A stretch of 64,000 nucleotides of DNA, taken from positions 464,390-528,389 of the forward strand of contig WNWL01000005.1 of NCBI GenBank assembly GCA_009733745.1, in the 5' to 3' direction. Positions 1 through 8,012 of this stretch are shown one piece after another (position 1 is the stretch's first letter; each line of letters opens with the position of its first letter). Source of the DNA: Oceanobacillus sp. HTM 045 (GTDB taxonomy: Bacteria; Pseudomonadota; Alphaproteobacteria; Rhodobacterales; Rhodobacteraceae). The notes below the pieces were generated by a model. It was not told where the DNA came from and searched no databases. It was given only the letters and a program-made list of their open reading frames with translations. A program made the translations under genes and the position numbers.

Positions 1-556
1 GCGTTGCGATCAGCCCTGGGGCGACGACATTGGCGGTGATGCCCCGGCTGCCGTATTCCCGCGTGAGCGACTTGCAGAGGGCGAGATAGCCGCCCTTCGC
101 AGCGGCATATGCGGCCTGCCCGCGGTTGCCCATGATCGCCGTGAGCGACGACACCGCGACGATGCGGCCCCAGCGGGTGCGCATCATGGGCATGATCAAC
201 GGGCGGAGCGCGGCGTAGAAACCGTGCAGGTTGACGTCGATGACCGAGCGCCACTCGTCCGCCTCCAGCGCGGCGAAGGGCTTGTCCACCCTGTGACCTG
301 CGTTGTGGACGAGAACCTGAATGGCATCGTCCGCCACAAGGTCTTCGAGCGCAGCCGCCGCGGCGTCGGTGTTGCGGAGGTCGAGGATCAGCGTCTCGGC
401 GCTTCCGCCTGCATCGCGGATCGCCTGCGCCACCTCCGCGGCCCGCTCCGCCGAACGGTTGGCGTGCACGATGACGTGCATGGCCTGCTTGGAAAGTTCT
501 GCGGCGATCGCAGCGCCGATGGGGCTCGCGCCGCCGGTGACGAGGGCACGTCTCAA
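1..556 (-). CDS. FabG-like 3-oxoacyl-ACP reductase (KR), 3' end off the window
   Basis: NADPH-dependent short-chain reductase that would reduce the beta-keto group of the ACP-bound chain in the adjoining aryl-polyene-type pathway. Seen: an N-terminal Rossmann nucleotide motif (TGGASPIGAAIA), an NAG motif, a catalytic serine (SSLTA) and the YxxxK pair (YAAAK). The C-terminus lies beyond position 1, so length cannot be judged. I place the start at TTG (556-554) because its TTGA overlaps the TGA stop of the upstream ketosynthase/dehydratase gene, repeating the ATGA and GTGA junctions seen along the operon. An ordinary fatty-acid FabG is possible in principle, but the neighbours favour an APE ketoreductase (ApeQ-like role). 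Confidence 0.85.
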   Translation of the reverse strand, partial: MRRALVTGGASPIGAAIAAELSKQAMHVIVHANRSAERAAEVAQAIRDAGGSAETLILDLRNTDAAAAALEDLVADDAIQVLVHNAGHRVDKPFAALEADEWRSVIDVNLHGFYAALRPLIMPMMRTRWGRIVAVSSLTAIMGNRGQAAYAAAKGGYLALCKSLTREYGSRGITANVVAPGLIAT

Positions 557-1734
557 GGCTCGGTTCTCTGCAAGCTCAGGAGCAGGTTGCCATGAACGAG
601 AAGGGTGTCGCCCTGCGTCACCCAGAACCGGTATCGCGCCGAATTGTACTCGCCTGCAAGACGGGTCGCTTCGGCCTCGATTGGCACGTCATTGCGGACA
701 TCATCCTCGATCAGTTCGACCTCGCCGAGCGAAAGCACGAGCCCCGCATGGGCCGCGCCGACCGCGTGGAGCGATGCGTGCAACGCTGCAGCCTGCGCCC
801 CGATCTCGACGAGAGCGCTGGCATGAAGAACGCCGCCGACCCGCAAGGGGTAATCCGGCGCGGCGTGCGGGCGGGCGATGCAACGAAGCGTATCCTCGTC
901 CGCGTCGATTATCCGGTCCACCAGCCGCATGGCGCCTTCATGGGGCATTCGCTCGAACGCAATTGCGTAAGGGTCGGGGCCGGTCACGCGTATGGCCAGC
1001 CCGGTGCCCCCCGGGAGCCCGAGGACGACCGGCTCCGCCGAGGGGGCGAGTACCCGTCGCAGCAGCGGCAGCATCGCGAATGCCGGGTTCCCGTTCGCTT
1101 CCGTCGTCACTGCCGGAAGGTCAACCGTCTCGATCTCAAGTGTCGCGAGATCGGCCGGTCCCGCTTCGGGATGGAGCGCGATGGACAGGGCGGCGGGCCC
1201 GGTGAAGGGGCGCTTCTCGTGGAGCGGCGCGGGCAGGGGGCTGTCGAAGACGACCAGCCCCACGGGTGTTCCCTCGACAGCGCAGTGCATAGCGGCCTTC
1301 AGGAGGCCGGCGCCGGCGGTCTCGTCATATGCGGCGATGCTGGTCATCGGACCCGTCGCCCCTGCGAGGATCGACCATTGCCCCTGCGCCGCGTTGTGCA
1401 CGGCATTCTGGAACTTCAACGGCTGGATCATGATCTCGTCGTCGCGGAGCGCCATCAGGATATCGTGGAGCGTGTCGCCCTCGCCCGTGGAACTTGCGAA
1501 GACCCAGCCACCGTCCCGTGGCACGGCGTCGCCGACCTGCTCGGTGGCCATGATCGCGAGGCGAATGGTTTCGCTGAGGCGAAGCGCCTGCCGCCGCGGC
1601 AGGCTGCGCGGCGCGGGCTGCCAGTCCGGTTCCTGGGGCATGGCAGCACCCGCTTGCAGCGCATGGAGCGCGGTCGCGTCGTCGAGGCCCGGAGCGGCGA
1701 TGCCGATGGCGCGGACATGGAGGCGGATCTTCAT
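553..1734 (-). CDS. Fused ketosynthase-like (ApeC-type) and hot-dog dehydratase (ApeP-type) protein
   Basis: A 393-residue two-domain protein. Residues about 1-240 resemble the truncated beta-ketoacyl synthase N-terminal family (PF13723 type): the stretch PLKFQNAVHNAAQG is typical, and the position of the ketosynthase nucleophile carries SIAAYDE with no cysteine, so this half should be catalytically silent, like a chain-length-factor partner. Residues about 260-393 resemble the ApeP-type 3-hydroxyacyl-ACP dehydratase, with a candidate catalytic His in MPHEGAM and a GGVLHASALVEIGAQA helix. In known APE clusters these are normally two proteins (established family knowledge), so the fusion is notable. 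The ATG at 1734 overlaps the upstream ketosynthase stop (ATGA); the stop overlaps the reductase start (TTGA). The domain calls are by eye. Confidence 0.75.
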   Translation of the reverse strand: MKIRLHVRAIGIAAPGLDDATALHALQAGAAMPQEPDWQPAPRSLPRRQALRLSETIRLAIMATEQVGDAVPRDGGWVFASSTGEGDTLHDILMALRDDEIMIQPLKFQNAVHNAAQGQWSILAGATGPMTSIAAYDETAGAGLLKAAMHCAVEGTPVGLVVFDSPLPAPLHEKRPFTGPAALSIALHPEAGPADLATLEIETVDLPAVTTEANGNPAFAMLPLLRRVLAPSAEPVVLGLPGGTGLAIRVTGPDPYAIAFERMPHEGAMRLVDRIIDADEDTLRCIARPHAAPDYPLRVGGVLHASALVEIGAQAAALHASLHAVGAAHAGLVLSLGEVELIEDDVRNDVPIEAEATRLAGEYNSARYRFWVTQGDTLLVHGNLLLSLQRTEP

Positions 1735-2927
1735 GCGGTACGGAGGATGACTGAGCAATTGCTGCCGCCGAAGCCTGCATTGTTGCAGATGGCGATGGAA
1801 ATTGGCTCCTCCGATGGTGTCGAGCGTGCGGCGAACGGGATCTCGGGATCGGGTTGCGAGAGGCCGACCGTTCCAGGCCGAATGCCTGCTTCCATCGCAT
1901 CGAGACAGAGGACGATCTCGACGGCGCCCGCCGCGCCCAGCGTATGCCCGATCATGCCCTTGAGCGAGGCAGCGTCGGGGGCGCCGAACACGGCGGCAAC
2001 GGCGGCGCCTTCCGTACTGTCGTTCACCTGTGTCGCCGTGCCGTGCAGCTTCACGAAGTCCACCTGCTCCGGTGCGAGGCTGCCGCGACGGAGCGCCGCT
2101 CGCATGGCCGCGGCGACACCGGCACCATCTTCCGGAGGGGTGGACATGGTCGTCGCATCCGAGGTTTCGCCATACCCGGCGAACCGCATGCCTTCTCCCT
2201 CGCGTTCGATCAACACGAACCCGGCCGCTTCGCCGATCGAGAGGCCGTCGCGCCCGGCATCGAAAGGCCGGCAGGGGCCGCGGGAGACCAGTTGCAGCGC
2301 CTCGAACCCGTAGAGAGAAGTCAGGCAGAGGCTGTCCACGCCGCCCGCGAGCACGGCGTCGCAGAGCCCGAGGCGGATCAACTCCGATGCATCGACCAGG
2401 GCCTTGGCCGAGGACGAGCAGGCCGTCGAGATCGTGTAGGAGGGTCCCTCGATCCCGAGGAGTTCCGCCGCGAATGCCGTGACCGCGTGGTGATCGTTGT
2501 GGTGGCGGAGCGAGTAATCCGCCGCGAGCGGCCCCTCGCCGGGCCATGCGCGGTATACGGACTCGAGCCGCTCGACACCGGAGGTCGATGTCCCCACCAC
2601 CAGGCCGACCCGGCGGGATTCGTATCGCGCGATGGCCCTTTTCACCGCGTCGGTCAGCCCGTCGGTTTCGAGGGCGGCGAAGGCGAGGCGGGACGCGCGG
2701 TTGTCATAGGCCGCGTGTCCGACCGGGAAGAGCATCTCTTCGATCCCCGCCACGCGGCCGATCGCGCAGGGAAAGCTGACCTCCGGCAGGTCGCAATCCG
2801 TCAGGCCGGACCGGCCCTCGCGCATCGCCACGACATGGCTGTCACGCCCGCTTCCGATGCAGGTGACCGCGCCCCGTGCGGTGATCGCGAGACTGTCGAG
2901 CGGCGGGAGGGAAGGGCTGCTCGTCAC
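1731..2927 (-). CDS. FabF-type beta-ketoacyl-ACP synthase (KS)
   Basis: Condensing enzyme of 398 residues that extends an ACP-bound chain by Claisen condensation. The Cys-His-His triad is visible: Cys170 in STACSSSAKA, His in KLHGTAT and His in MIGHTLGAAGA, followed by the usual C-terminal NAGFGGSNCSVIL. Length and motifs are those of a complete FabF-like enzyme, unlike the cysteine-less partner encoded just downstream, so the two probably form the active KS and its chain-length partner. The start is GTG at 2927, whose GTGA overlaps the exporter stop, implying translational coupling. Role in aryl-polyene elongation (ApeO/ApeR-like) is inferred from context; sequence alone cannot exclude another type II fatty-acid or polyene pathway. 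Confidence 0.88.
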   Translation of the reverse strand: MTSSPSLPPLDSLAITARGAVTCIGSGRDSHVVAMREGRSGLTDCDLPEVSFPCAIGRVAGIEEMLFPVGHAAYDNRASRLAFAALETDGLTDAVKRAIARYESRRVGLVVGTSTSGVERLESVYRAWPGEGPLAADYSLRHHNDHHAVTAFAAELLGIEGPSYTISTACSSSAKALVDASELIRLGLCDAVLAGGVDSLCLTSLYGFEALQLVSRGPCRPFDAGRDGLSIGEAAGFVLIEREGEGMRFAGYGETSDATTMSTPPEDGAGVAAAMRAALRRGSLAPEQVDFVKLHGTATQVNDSTEGAAVAAVFGAPDAASLKGMIGHTLGAAGAVEIVLCLDAMEAGIRPGTVGLSQPDPEIPFAARSTPSEEPISIAICNNAGFGGSNCSVILRTA

Positions 2928-5077
2928 GGCATACCGTTCCGCTTCGCGGCCTGCCTTGCGAACGCTGCGACCGCAGCGGCCGCCACACCAATGGAAACCG
3001 TCATGCCGATATCCCGGAGGATGCCGATACCGAGAATGCTCATCGTAAGGAAAGCGATCAGCGTTGTAACTGCGCAAAGTGCGACGGAACGGACGGCCGC
3101 CACATCCTCCTCCCGCGTCCTCGCAAGGGTGAGGAAGATCGCGTAGTCGAGGCCGATCCCCATCACGAGAGCGAGGGCGACCAGTTCGAACACGCCCAGA
3201 CCGCCGCCGACGATGGCCATTACACCGGCCGCGGTCGCCGTCGCGGCAAGGGAGGTCAGCATGATCTCGGCGACCTCCCGGACCACGCGGATCGACAGCC
3301 ATAGCAGCAGCGCGCAGAGGGCGATCCCGAACGCGAGGCAGGCCAGCACGCGACTGGCGATACGTTCCACCTCCGCGGCGAGGCCCGCGCGGCGGTCGGC
3401 GAGCGTGGCGTCGAGCGGGGCGAGCGCCTGCGCGAGTTCCTCCGCAGATGCAACGTCGTGCAGCAGGATCGGCGCGGTGAAGCCCAGATCGTCCGTGGAA
3501 ATGCCGAGGGCCGCGAGGAAATCGCGGAGGCCCGCCACGTCCTTCGGTTGCGTCGGGGGCCGGGCGGCGGCGGCGCGGTACTCGATCAGGATCGTCTCCA
3601 CGAACTCGGGGCGGAGCGCCGACTTGGCCATCGCCGCCTCCAGCGCCGGGCGCAGTGCCTCCGCATCCGGCAGCGGTTCCGCGTCCGGCGCCGGCAGCCG
3701 TGTCGCCAGCGAGATGTAGCCGCCGAGCAGGCCATCGGTGCGCGCCCGGTCGAGGGCCTCGCCGATGTCGCGTTGCCGCGCGAGGAGCGACTCCAGCGTC
3801 GCCGCGGAAGCCTCGACCTGGTAGCGCGCCGGGGGCGTGTCGGTCAAAGCGCCCACCCGTTCGATATCGCGGGCGATGTCCGAAGGCAGTTCGAACAGTT
3901 CGCGCGCGCCCGGTCCGGGAAGGGCGAATGTGATGAGGGCACCGGCGACGAGGGCCGCGGCCAGCCCGGGCAGCTTCCAGCCGATCTGGGGACGGCTCAT
4001 TGGTGAGCCTTTGAACACTAACGAATCCGTAGACCTGTCGAGGGCAACGGCGACGAATGCGGCGGTTGCCAGGCCTGTAGACACGAACAGCCCGACCTGA
4101 CCGACCGCGGGGATGCCGCTGCCAAGAAGTGACGCGAAGGCGATCGAGGTGGTCAGTGCGCCGAGCAGCACGCGCCGCGCCGCGGACCTGCCGGAATGGG
4201 TAACGAGGTGCAGCGGGTAGTCCATCGCCAGGCCGAGGAGCGCCCCGCCGAAGCCCAGCGCCACGACATGCACGCTGCCCTGCAACACCTGCACCGCAAC
4301 GGTTCCGGCGCCGAGGCCGATCAGGGTCGGCAGGAGAACGCCGACGACGCGCGTCGCGGATCTCAGGATGTAGGCGAGCCACGCAAGCAGGAGGGTCCCT
4401 CCGACAAGGGCTACCAGCGTGGACCGGTCGCGCATCACCTCGCCAACCCGTGCCGAGATGCTACGCGGGCCGACGATGACGATCTCGGCCCCCGTCGCGT
4501 GGACCCTGTCGGTGAGTTCCCGGTCGAAGGACCGCCGGGCCTCCGCGTCGAACGGTGCCTCTTCCAGCATGACCGGCATGACGACGGCATCGCTGTTCGC
4601 CGCGCCGGCCTTGCCGAGCGACTGCGCGAACGCGGCCACCAGCCGCCGGAAACTTCCCGTGGGATCGCGCAGCAGGCGGTCGGCGACAAGACTGTCGGCG
4701 GCAGTGGTGAGCGAGGCCCGCGCGGCTGCAAGCTCCCCGGTGAGAGCTTCCACCTCGAATGCACCGGGTGGCGGGGGGGCGAGTTCGAACCGCGCCCGCC
4801 ACAGTAGGTCGAGGAGCGGCACGGGATTCTCGGGCGGCTCGATCCCCTGTGCGGTGCGGAGGAAGTCCTGCGCCGCATTGACCCCGTTCGCCCGCACCGA
4901 CGGATCGGGCGCGATGATCGCGATCAGGAGCCGACGCCCCTCCGCCCCTTCCAGCGCCGCGGCGACATCGCTTTCCGCGCCAAGCAGGGCCCGCGCATCC
5001 GTATCGATGCGCACCGTCGCAATCGCAACGGCGCCGAGGACGAGCCCCGCGACCAGTGCTGACCAGAGGGCTTTCAT
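2924..5077 (-). CDS. RND/MMPL-family exporter
   Basis: Inner-membrane exporter of 717 residues built as two repeats. Each has a membrane helix, a periplasmic loop of roughly 200 residues and a cluster of about five helices. Seen: an N-terminal helix (ALWSALVAGLVLGAVAIATV), a helix cluster near residues 215-360, a second single helix near 375, and a C-terminal cluster ending FARQAAKRNGMP. This is the predicted-exporter architecture found in APE clusters (ApeM-like), where it is thought to move the lipid-linked polyene to the outer membrane together with a LolA-like carrier; that carrier is encoded immediately upstream. The ATG at 5077 overlaps the carrier stop as ATGA. The substrate is inferred only. 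Confidence 0.85.
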   Translation of the reverse strand: MKALWSALVAGLVLGAVAIATVRIDTDARALLGAESDVAAALEGAEGRRLLIAIIAPDPSVRANGVNAAQDFLRTAQGIEPPENPVPLLDLLWRARFELAPPPPGAFEVEALTGELAAARASLTTAADSLVADRLLRDPTGSFRRLVAAFAQSLGKAGAANSDAVVMPVMLEEAPFDAEARRSFDRELTDRVHATGAEIVIVGPRSISARVGEVMRDRSTLVALVGGTLLLAWLAYILRSATRVVGVLLPTLIGLGAGTVAVQVLQGSVHVVALGFGGALLGLAMDYPLHLVTHSGRSAARRVLLGALTTSIAFASLLGSGIPAVGQVGLFVSTGLATAAFVAVALDRSTDSLVFKGSPMSRPQIGWKLPGLAAALVAGALITFALPGPGARELFELPSDIARDIERVGALTDTPPARYQVEASAATLESLLARQRDIGEALDRARTDGLLGGYISLATRLPAPDAEPLPDAEALRPALEAAMAKSALRPEFVETILIEYRAAAARPPTQPKDVAGLRDFLAALGISTDDLGFTAPILLHDVASAEELAQALAPLDATLADRRAGLAAEVERIASRVLACLAFGIALCALLLWLSIRVVREVAEIMLTSLAATATAAGVMAIVGGGLGVFELVALALVMGIGLDYAIFLTLARTREEDVAAVRSVALCAVTTLIAFLTMSILGIGILRDIGMTVSIGVAAAAVAAFARQAAKRNGMP

Positions 5078-5685
5078 CTGGCCTCGGTGAACGTGTAGAG
5101 GCGCCGCACCCCGCCCGGTTCGCGCAGTTCGATGCCGACCAGGGTGTCGCCGCATCCGAGCACGCGCATGGGATGCCCCGGCAAGGCGATCAGGACCTGC
5201 CATCCTTCCGGGCCCGTGCCCAGTTCCGGGGAATGGATTTCCGCGAGCCGGGCCGCCTCGCCGGAGAGGAGCAATTTCAGCGCCTCGACCGCCTCAACGA
5301 AGTCATCCGGGATCGGCAGCAGGTTGGGCTGTGCGTCCGGCGGGCGGCGGACCGATATGAAGCTCTCGCCGATGGCGCTGACTTCCCCGTGCGGGAATTC
5401 CTGCGCCTTGACCAGCGAACCGTCCGGATCGACCCGCATCGTCCCGGTCGCGATCTCCGGTTCCGGGAGTGCGGGGTGATGTATCTCTTCACGGTAGACG
5501 ATTGCCCCGGGCGACGCCCCGCCGAGGCTCGCGAGCGCGGACATGGCGGATGCCGGCGGAGGCGCAGTGCATTCGGTCTCAGCGCCAGACGTCGAAGAAA
5601 TTGAACCAGTTATGAGGATGGCGGCGGCACATCGCGCCGAGAGCGTCCGCGTAGCCCTGCGCGAGCCTCGCGCAGGTCGCGTCAC
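5074..5685 (-). CDS. LolA-like periplasmic lipid/lipoprotein carrier
   Basis: Predicted periplasmic carrier of the LolA fold, likely to shuttle the lipid product between the exporter and the outer membrane. The body (IVYREEIHHPALPEPEIATG, then a short beta-rich domain ending YTFTEAR) resembles LolA relatives in APE operons. The start is uncertain. An ATG at 5544 gives 156 residues with no signal peptide. A GTG at 5685 gives 203 residues, the usual LolA length, with an Arg-rich N-terminus, a hydrophobic core (CAAAILITGSIS) and an SGA cleavage-like site, but it lies inside the acyltransferase gene for 107 bases. I prefer the longer form because a LolA needs export. Neither start has a clear ribosome-binding site. 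Confidence 0.6.
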   Translation of the reverse strand: MTRPARGSRRATRTLSARCAAAILITGSISSTSGAETECTAPPPASAMSALASLGGASPGAIVYREEIHHPALPEPEIATGTMRVDPDGSLVKAQEFPHGEVSAIGESFISVRRPPDAQPNLLPIPDDFVEAVEALKLLLSGEAARLAEIHSPELGTGPEGWQVLIALPGHPMRVLGCGDTLVGIELREPGGVRRLYTFTEAR

Positions 5686-6487
5686 GGTCGGCGCGGTCAA
5701 CCGGCCGGCCGTCGTAGAGCTCCGAGAAACTGATCTCATAGGTTCTCCGTGCCGTGCGCGGCGAGAAGCAGAGCAGGATCGGTGCCTCCGCGAGCATCGC
5801 GCAATGATAGGGTGCGCGCGGCAGGATCACCGGCCGCCCGAGGAAGGTCGCGCCGATCTCGCCGCGCGCGGTCCTCCTTGGCAGACGATCTCCCAGGAAT
5901 GCAACGAATTCCCCGGCTTCCAGCGCCGCGCGGGCCGCCATCATGGCCTGGATCCCGTCTCGGACCGGGATCACCCGCCCGGCCAGGTCGGGATTGACCT
6001 CCTGCAGGAGGCGCGCCGTGTGCTCCGAATTGTCCTCATGCATCATGTAACGCACCGTGAGCCCCGGCAGATCGCGATCGAAGGCGCGCATCGCCTCGAA
6101 GCTTCCGAAGTGAGCGCCGAGGAGCACCGCGCCGCGCCCGGAAGCGTGGAGCGCCTCGATCGGTTCATGGCCTTGCGCCATGACCCTGAACCGGTCGGTC
6201 CCGTCGGCGAGGAGGCCTACCCGGTCGACGATGACATGGGCGAAGTTCCGCACCTGCCTATGCCGTTCGGAAAAGCGGGGTGGCCGGCCGAGAAGGGCAC
6301 GGTAGTAGGCGTCCGTTCCCTCCCTCGCCGCGCGGTTCGGCAGCAGCGTGAAGTAGAGCGCGACCAGCCAAAGGATCGGGTACACAACCCAGTCCGGTGC
6401 GTGGCGTGCGAGGAAGAACATGATCCGCACGCCGAACATCGTGCCGCGTTCGGGTTCGCGGAGCCACGCAGGGCTCGCGTCAGCCAT
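5579..6487 (-). CDS. LpxL/HtrB-like lysophospholipid acyltransferase
   Basis: Membrane-associated acyltransferase of 302 residues in the lipid A biosynthesis acyltransferase family. It probably attaches the polyene or a fatty acyl chain to the lipid anchor. Seen: one N-terminal hydrophobic helix (VVYPILWLVALYFTLLP), a block AVLLGAHFGSFEAMRA that supplies the catalytic His with an acidic partner, and a C-terminal block ending WFNFFDVW typical of the subgroup found in APE clusters. It overlaps the upstream dehydratase by 8 bases (ATGGCTGA) and its 3' end probably overlaps the LolA-like start. Context and the C-terminal motif separate it from core lipid A LpxL enzymes, but the acceptor is unknown. 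Confidence 0.82.
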   Translation of the reverse strand: MADASPAWLREPERGTMFGVRIMFFLARHAPDWVVYPILWLVALYFTLLPNRAAREGTDAYYRALLGRPPRFSERHRQVRNFAHVIVDRVGLLADGTDRFRVMAQGHEPIEALHASGRGAVLLGAHFGSFEAMRAFDRDLPGLTVRYMMHEDNSEHTARLLQEVNPDLAGRVIPVRDGIQAMMAARAALEAGEFVAFLGDRLPRRTARGEIGATFLGRPVILPRAPYHCAMLAEAPILLCFSPRTARRTYEISFSELYDGRPVDRADRDATCARLAQGYADALGAMCRRHPHNWFNFFDVWR

Positions 6488-6791
6488 CGGTGGGGCGAAG
6501 GGTGATGCGTGCCGCGGCGAAGCTGCCTTCGTCGTCGGTGAAATCGACCTTTCCCGAATTCGCTTCGACCGCCACGGAGATGGCGAAGGGACGGGAGGGG
6601 AGGAGGGGGCGTTTGAATTTCATGCGTTCGATCCGGCCCATCGATAGGCCGTGACGTGCCAAGTGATGGGAGAGATGCGCGAGGATCACCGCCCCGGGGA
6701 CGATCGGATTCCCGGTGAAATGCCCGTCGAGGCAGGGGCTCTCCGGTGGAATGCCGTTGCTCTCGCGGAAACGCAGAACCTCGCCGTTCAT
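6480..6791 (-). CDS. Small hot-dog 3-hydroxyacyl-ACP dehydratase (ApeI/FabZ-like)
   Basis: A 103-residue single hot-dog domain. The motif LDGHFTGNPIVPGAVILAHL contains the His and Pro-Gly turn typical of FabA/FabZ/ApeI dehydratases, with the His as candidate catalytic residue. It would dehydrate 3-hydroxyacyl-ACP to build conjugated double bonds. It is shorter than FabZ (about 145 residues), which suits ApeI-type proteins. In APE systems two dehydratases work together, and the second dehydratase-like domain here is the fused protein at 553-1734. The ATG at 6791 lies 14 bases after the lipoprotein stop. Confidence 0.8.
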   Translation of the reverse strand: MNGEVLRFRESNGIPPESPCLDGHFTGNPIVPGAVILAHLSHHLARHGLSMGRIERMKFKRPLLPSRPFAISVAVEANSGKVDFTDDEGSFAAARITLRPTDG

Positions 6792-6805
6792 TTCTGCCCG
6801 GCCCG

Positions 6806-7222
6806 TCAGCTCGCCTTCATGACCGTGATCTCCCGCTGGATGTCGTCCTCCAGGTTGGAGACCCAGTGGTTGTAGTTCGGGTGGATCTCGCCGGTCTCGG
6901 CTTTGTAGTTCAGGTTGCGGGAGTCCTTGTAGACGATCGAGAAGGTCTCGGTGTTGAAGAGCACGTCGACCTGCGCGGAATGCTTGCCGCGCACGTTCAC
7001 GCTGCCGACAAGGTGCCCGGTCCCGGCCCGCTCGAAGGTCCAGCCGCGCTGCGCGCCCGCTCGGATGATCGCGGCCTCGTAATCCTGGAGCGACAGCGGC
7101 TTCGCGGGCTCGACCGCAACGGCCGCGAACGGCGTGTCCTGCACGTTGCGAAGGGTGGTCGTCCGGCAGCCCGCGACGGCCACGATAACTGCCAGAACGA
7201 CGCAGCAAAGGATCGATCGCAT
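6806..7222 (-). CDS. Lipoprotein of the aryl-polyene-type operon
   Basis: A 138-residue predicted lipoprotein: a short charged start, a hydrophobic stretch (ILCCVVLAVIVAVAG) and a lipobox ending AGC at residue 19. The mature part is a small soluble domain with no recognised catalytic motif. It lies in the middle of the operon, 37 bases after the glycosyltransferase and 14 bases before the dehydratase. APE clusters usually carry one such lipoprotein next to the exporter genes (ApeN-like position), so a role at the outer membrane is plausible but unproven. Confidence 0.75.
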   Translation of the reverse strand: MRSILCCVVLAVIVAVAGCRTTTLRNVQDTPFAAVAVEPAKPLSLQDYEAAIIRAGAQRGWTFERAGTGHLVGSVNVRGKHSAQVDVLFNTETFSIVYKDSRNLNYKAETGEIHPNYNHWVSNLEDDIQREITVMKAS

Positions 7223-7259
7223 GAGATGGTATCCGCCAGAATTCTCAACTGCGCGGAGA

Positions 7260-8012
7260 CTATCGTATCAGGTTCAGCGCGATCAAGAGACGCCGCGGGT
7301 GCAGCCGGTTGCGCCAGACGTGGCGGCTGACGACGCGGGTGATCCGCATCGTGTCGAGCGCAGGGCGATAGTGGCTCGGGCGTTGCTGGAATCCCTCATA
7401 TCGCGCCGCGATCGGCACCCTGACGATCCGGAGCCCGGCCCTCGCCGCGCGGATCAGCACGGACGTCTCGTAGGTGAAGTGCTCGCGCTCGTCCGGAGGC
7501 ACGTTGACCTCGCGGACGAGGCGTGCCGGGTAGAGCCGCATGCCGCACTGCGCATCGCGGATCGGCTGCCCCGCCGCTATGCCGATCCACCAGTCGCCGA
7601 AACAGATCGAGGCGTAGCGTTTGGACGGGATCGAGTCGCGATCCGCGAAGCGGTCCCCGACGACGAGCGCGCCGGGGGCCGCTCGCGCCGCGTCGATGAA
7701 GGCCGGGATATCTTCGGGGTCGTGCTGGCCGTCGGCGTCCAGCGTGATCACGCCGTCCGCGCCTGCCGCAACCGCGTGGGCAAGGCCCTCGGCAAGGCGG
7801 ATCCCCTTTCCGCGGTTCTCCTCGTGGCGGATGATGGTGACATCGAGCCCCGCGAGCGCGTCCGCGGTCCCGTCGGTGGAACCGTCGTCGACAACGATCA
7901 CGCGGCCGACATGACGCAAAGCGCCCTCCACCACCTCGCGAATCGTCTGCCGTTCGTTGTGCGCCGGAACGAGGACAGCCCATTCCGGCTCGCCCGCCGG
8001 AAAGGCGGGCAT
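7260..8012 (-). CDS. Family 2 glycosyltransferase
   Basis: Cytoplasmic GT-A fold glycosyltransferase of 250 residues. Seen: VLVPAHNE, VVDDGSTDGTA and the metal-binding TLDADGQHDPED (DxD-type). The remainder resembles dolichol-phosphate-mannose-synthase-like and APE-cluster GT2 enzymes rather than a processive synthase, with no C-terminal membrane helices. It probably adds a sugar or related headgroup to the polyene lipid. The ATG at 8012 shares one base with the methyltransferase stop (TGATG), so the two are likely translated together. Confidence 0.85.
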   Translation of the reverse strand: MPAFPAGEPEWAVLVPAHNERQTIREVVEGALRHVGRVIVVDDGSTDGTADALAGLDVTIIRHEENRGKGIRLAEGLAHAVAAGADGVITLDADGQHDPEDIPAFIDAARAAPGALVVGDRFADRDSIPSKRYASICFGDWWIGIAAGQPIRDAQCGMRLYPARLVREVNVPPDEREHFTYETSVLIRAARAGLRIVRVPIAARYEGFQQRPSHYRPALDTMRITRVVSRHVWRNRLHPRRLLIALNLIR

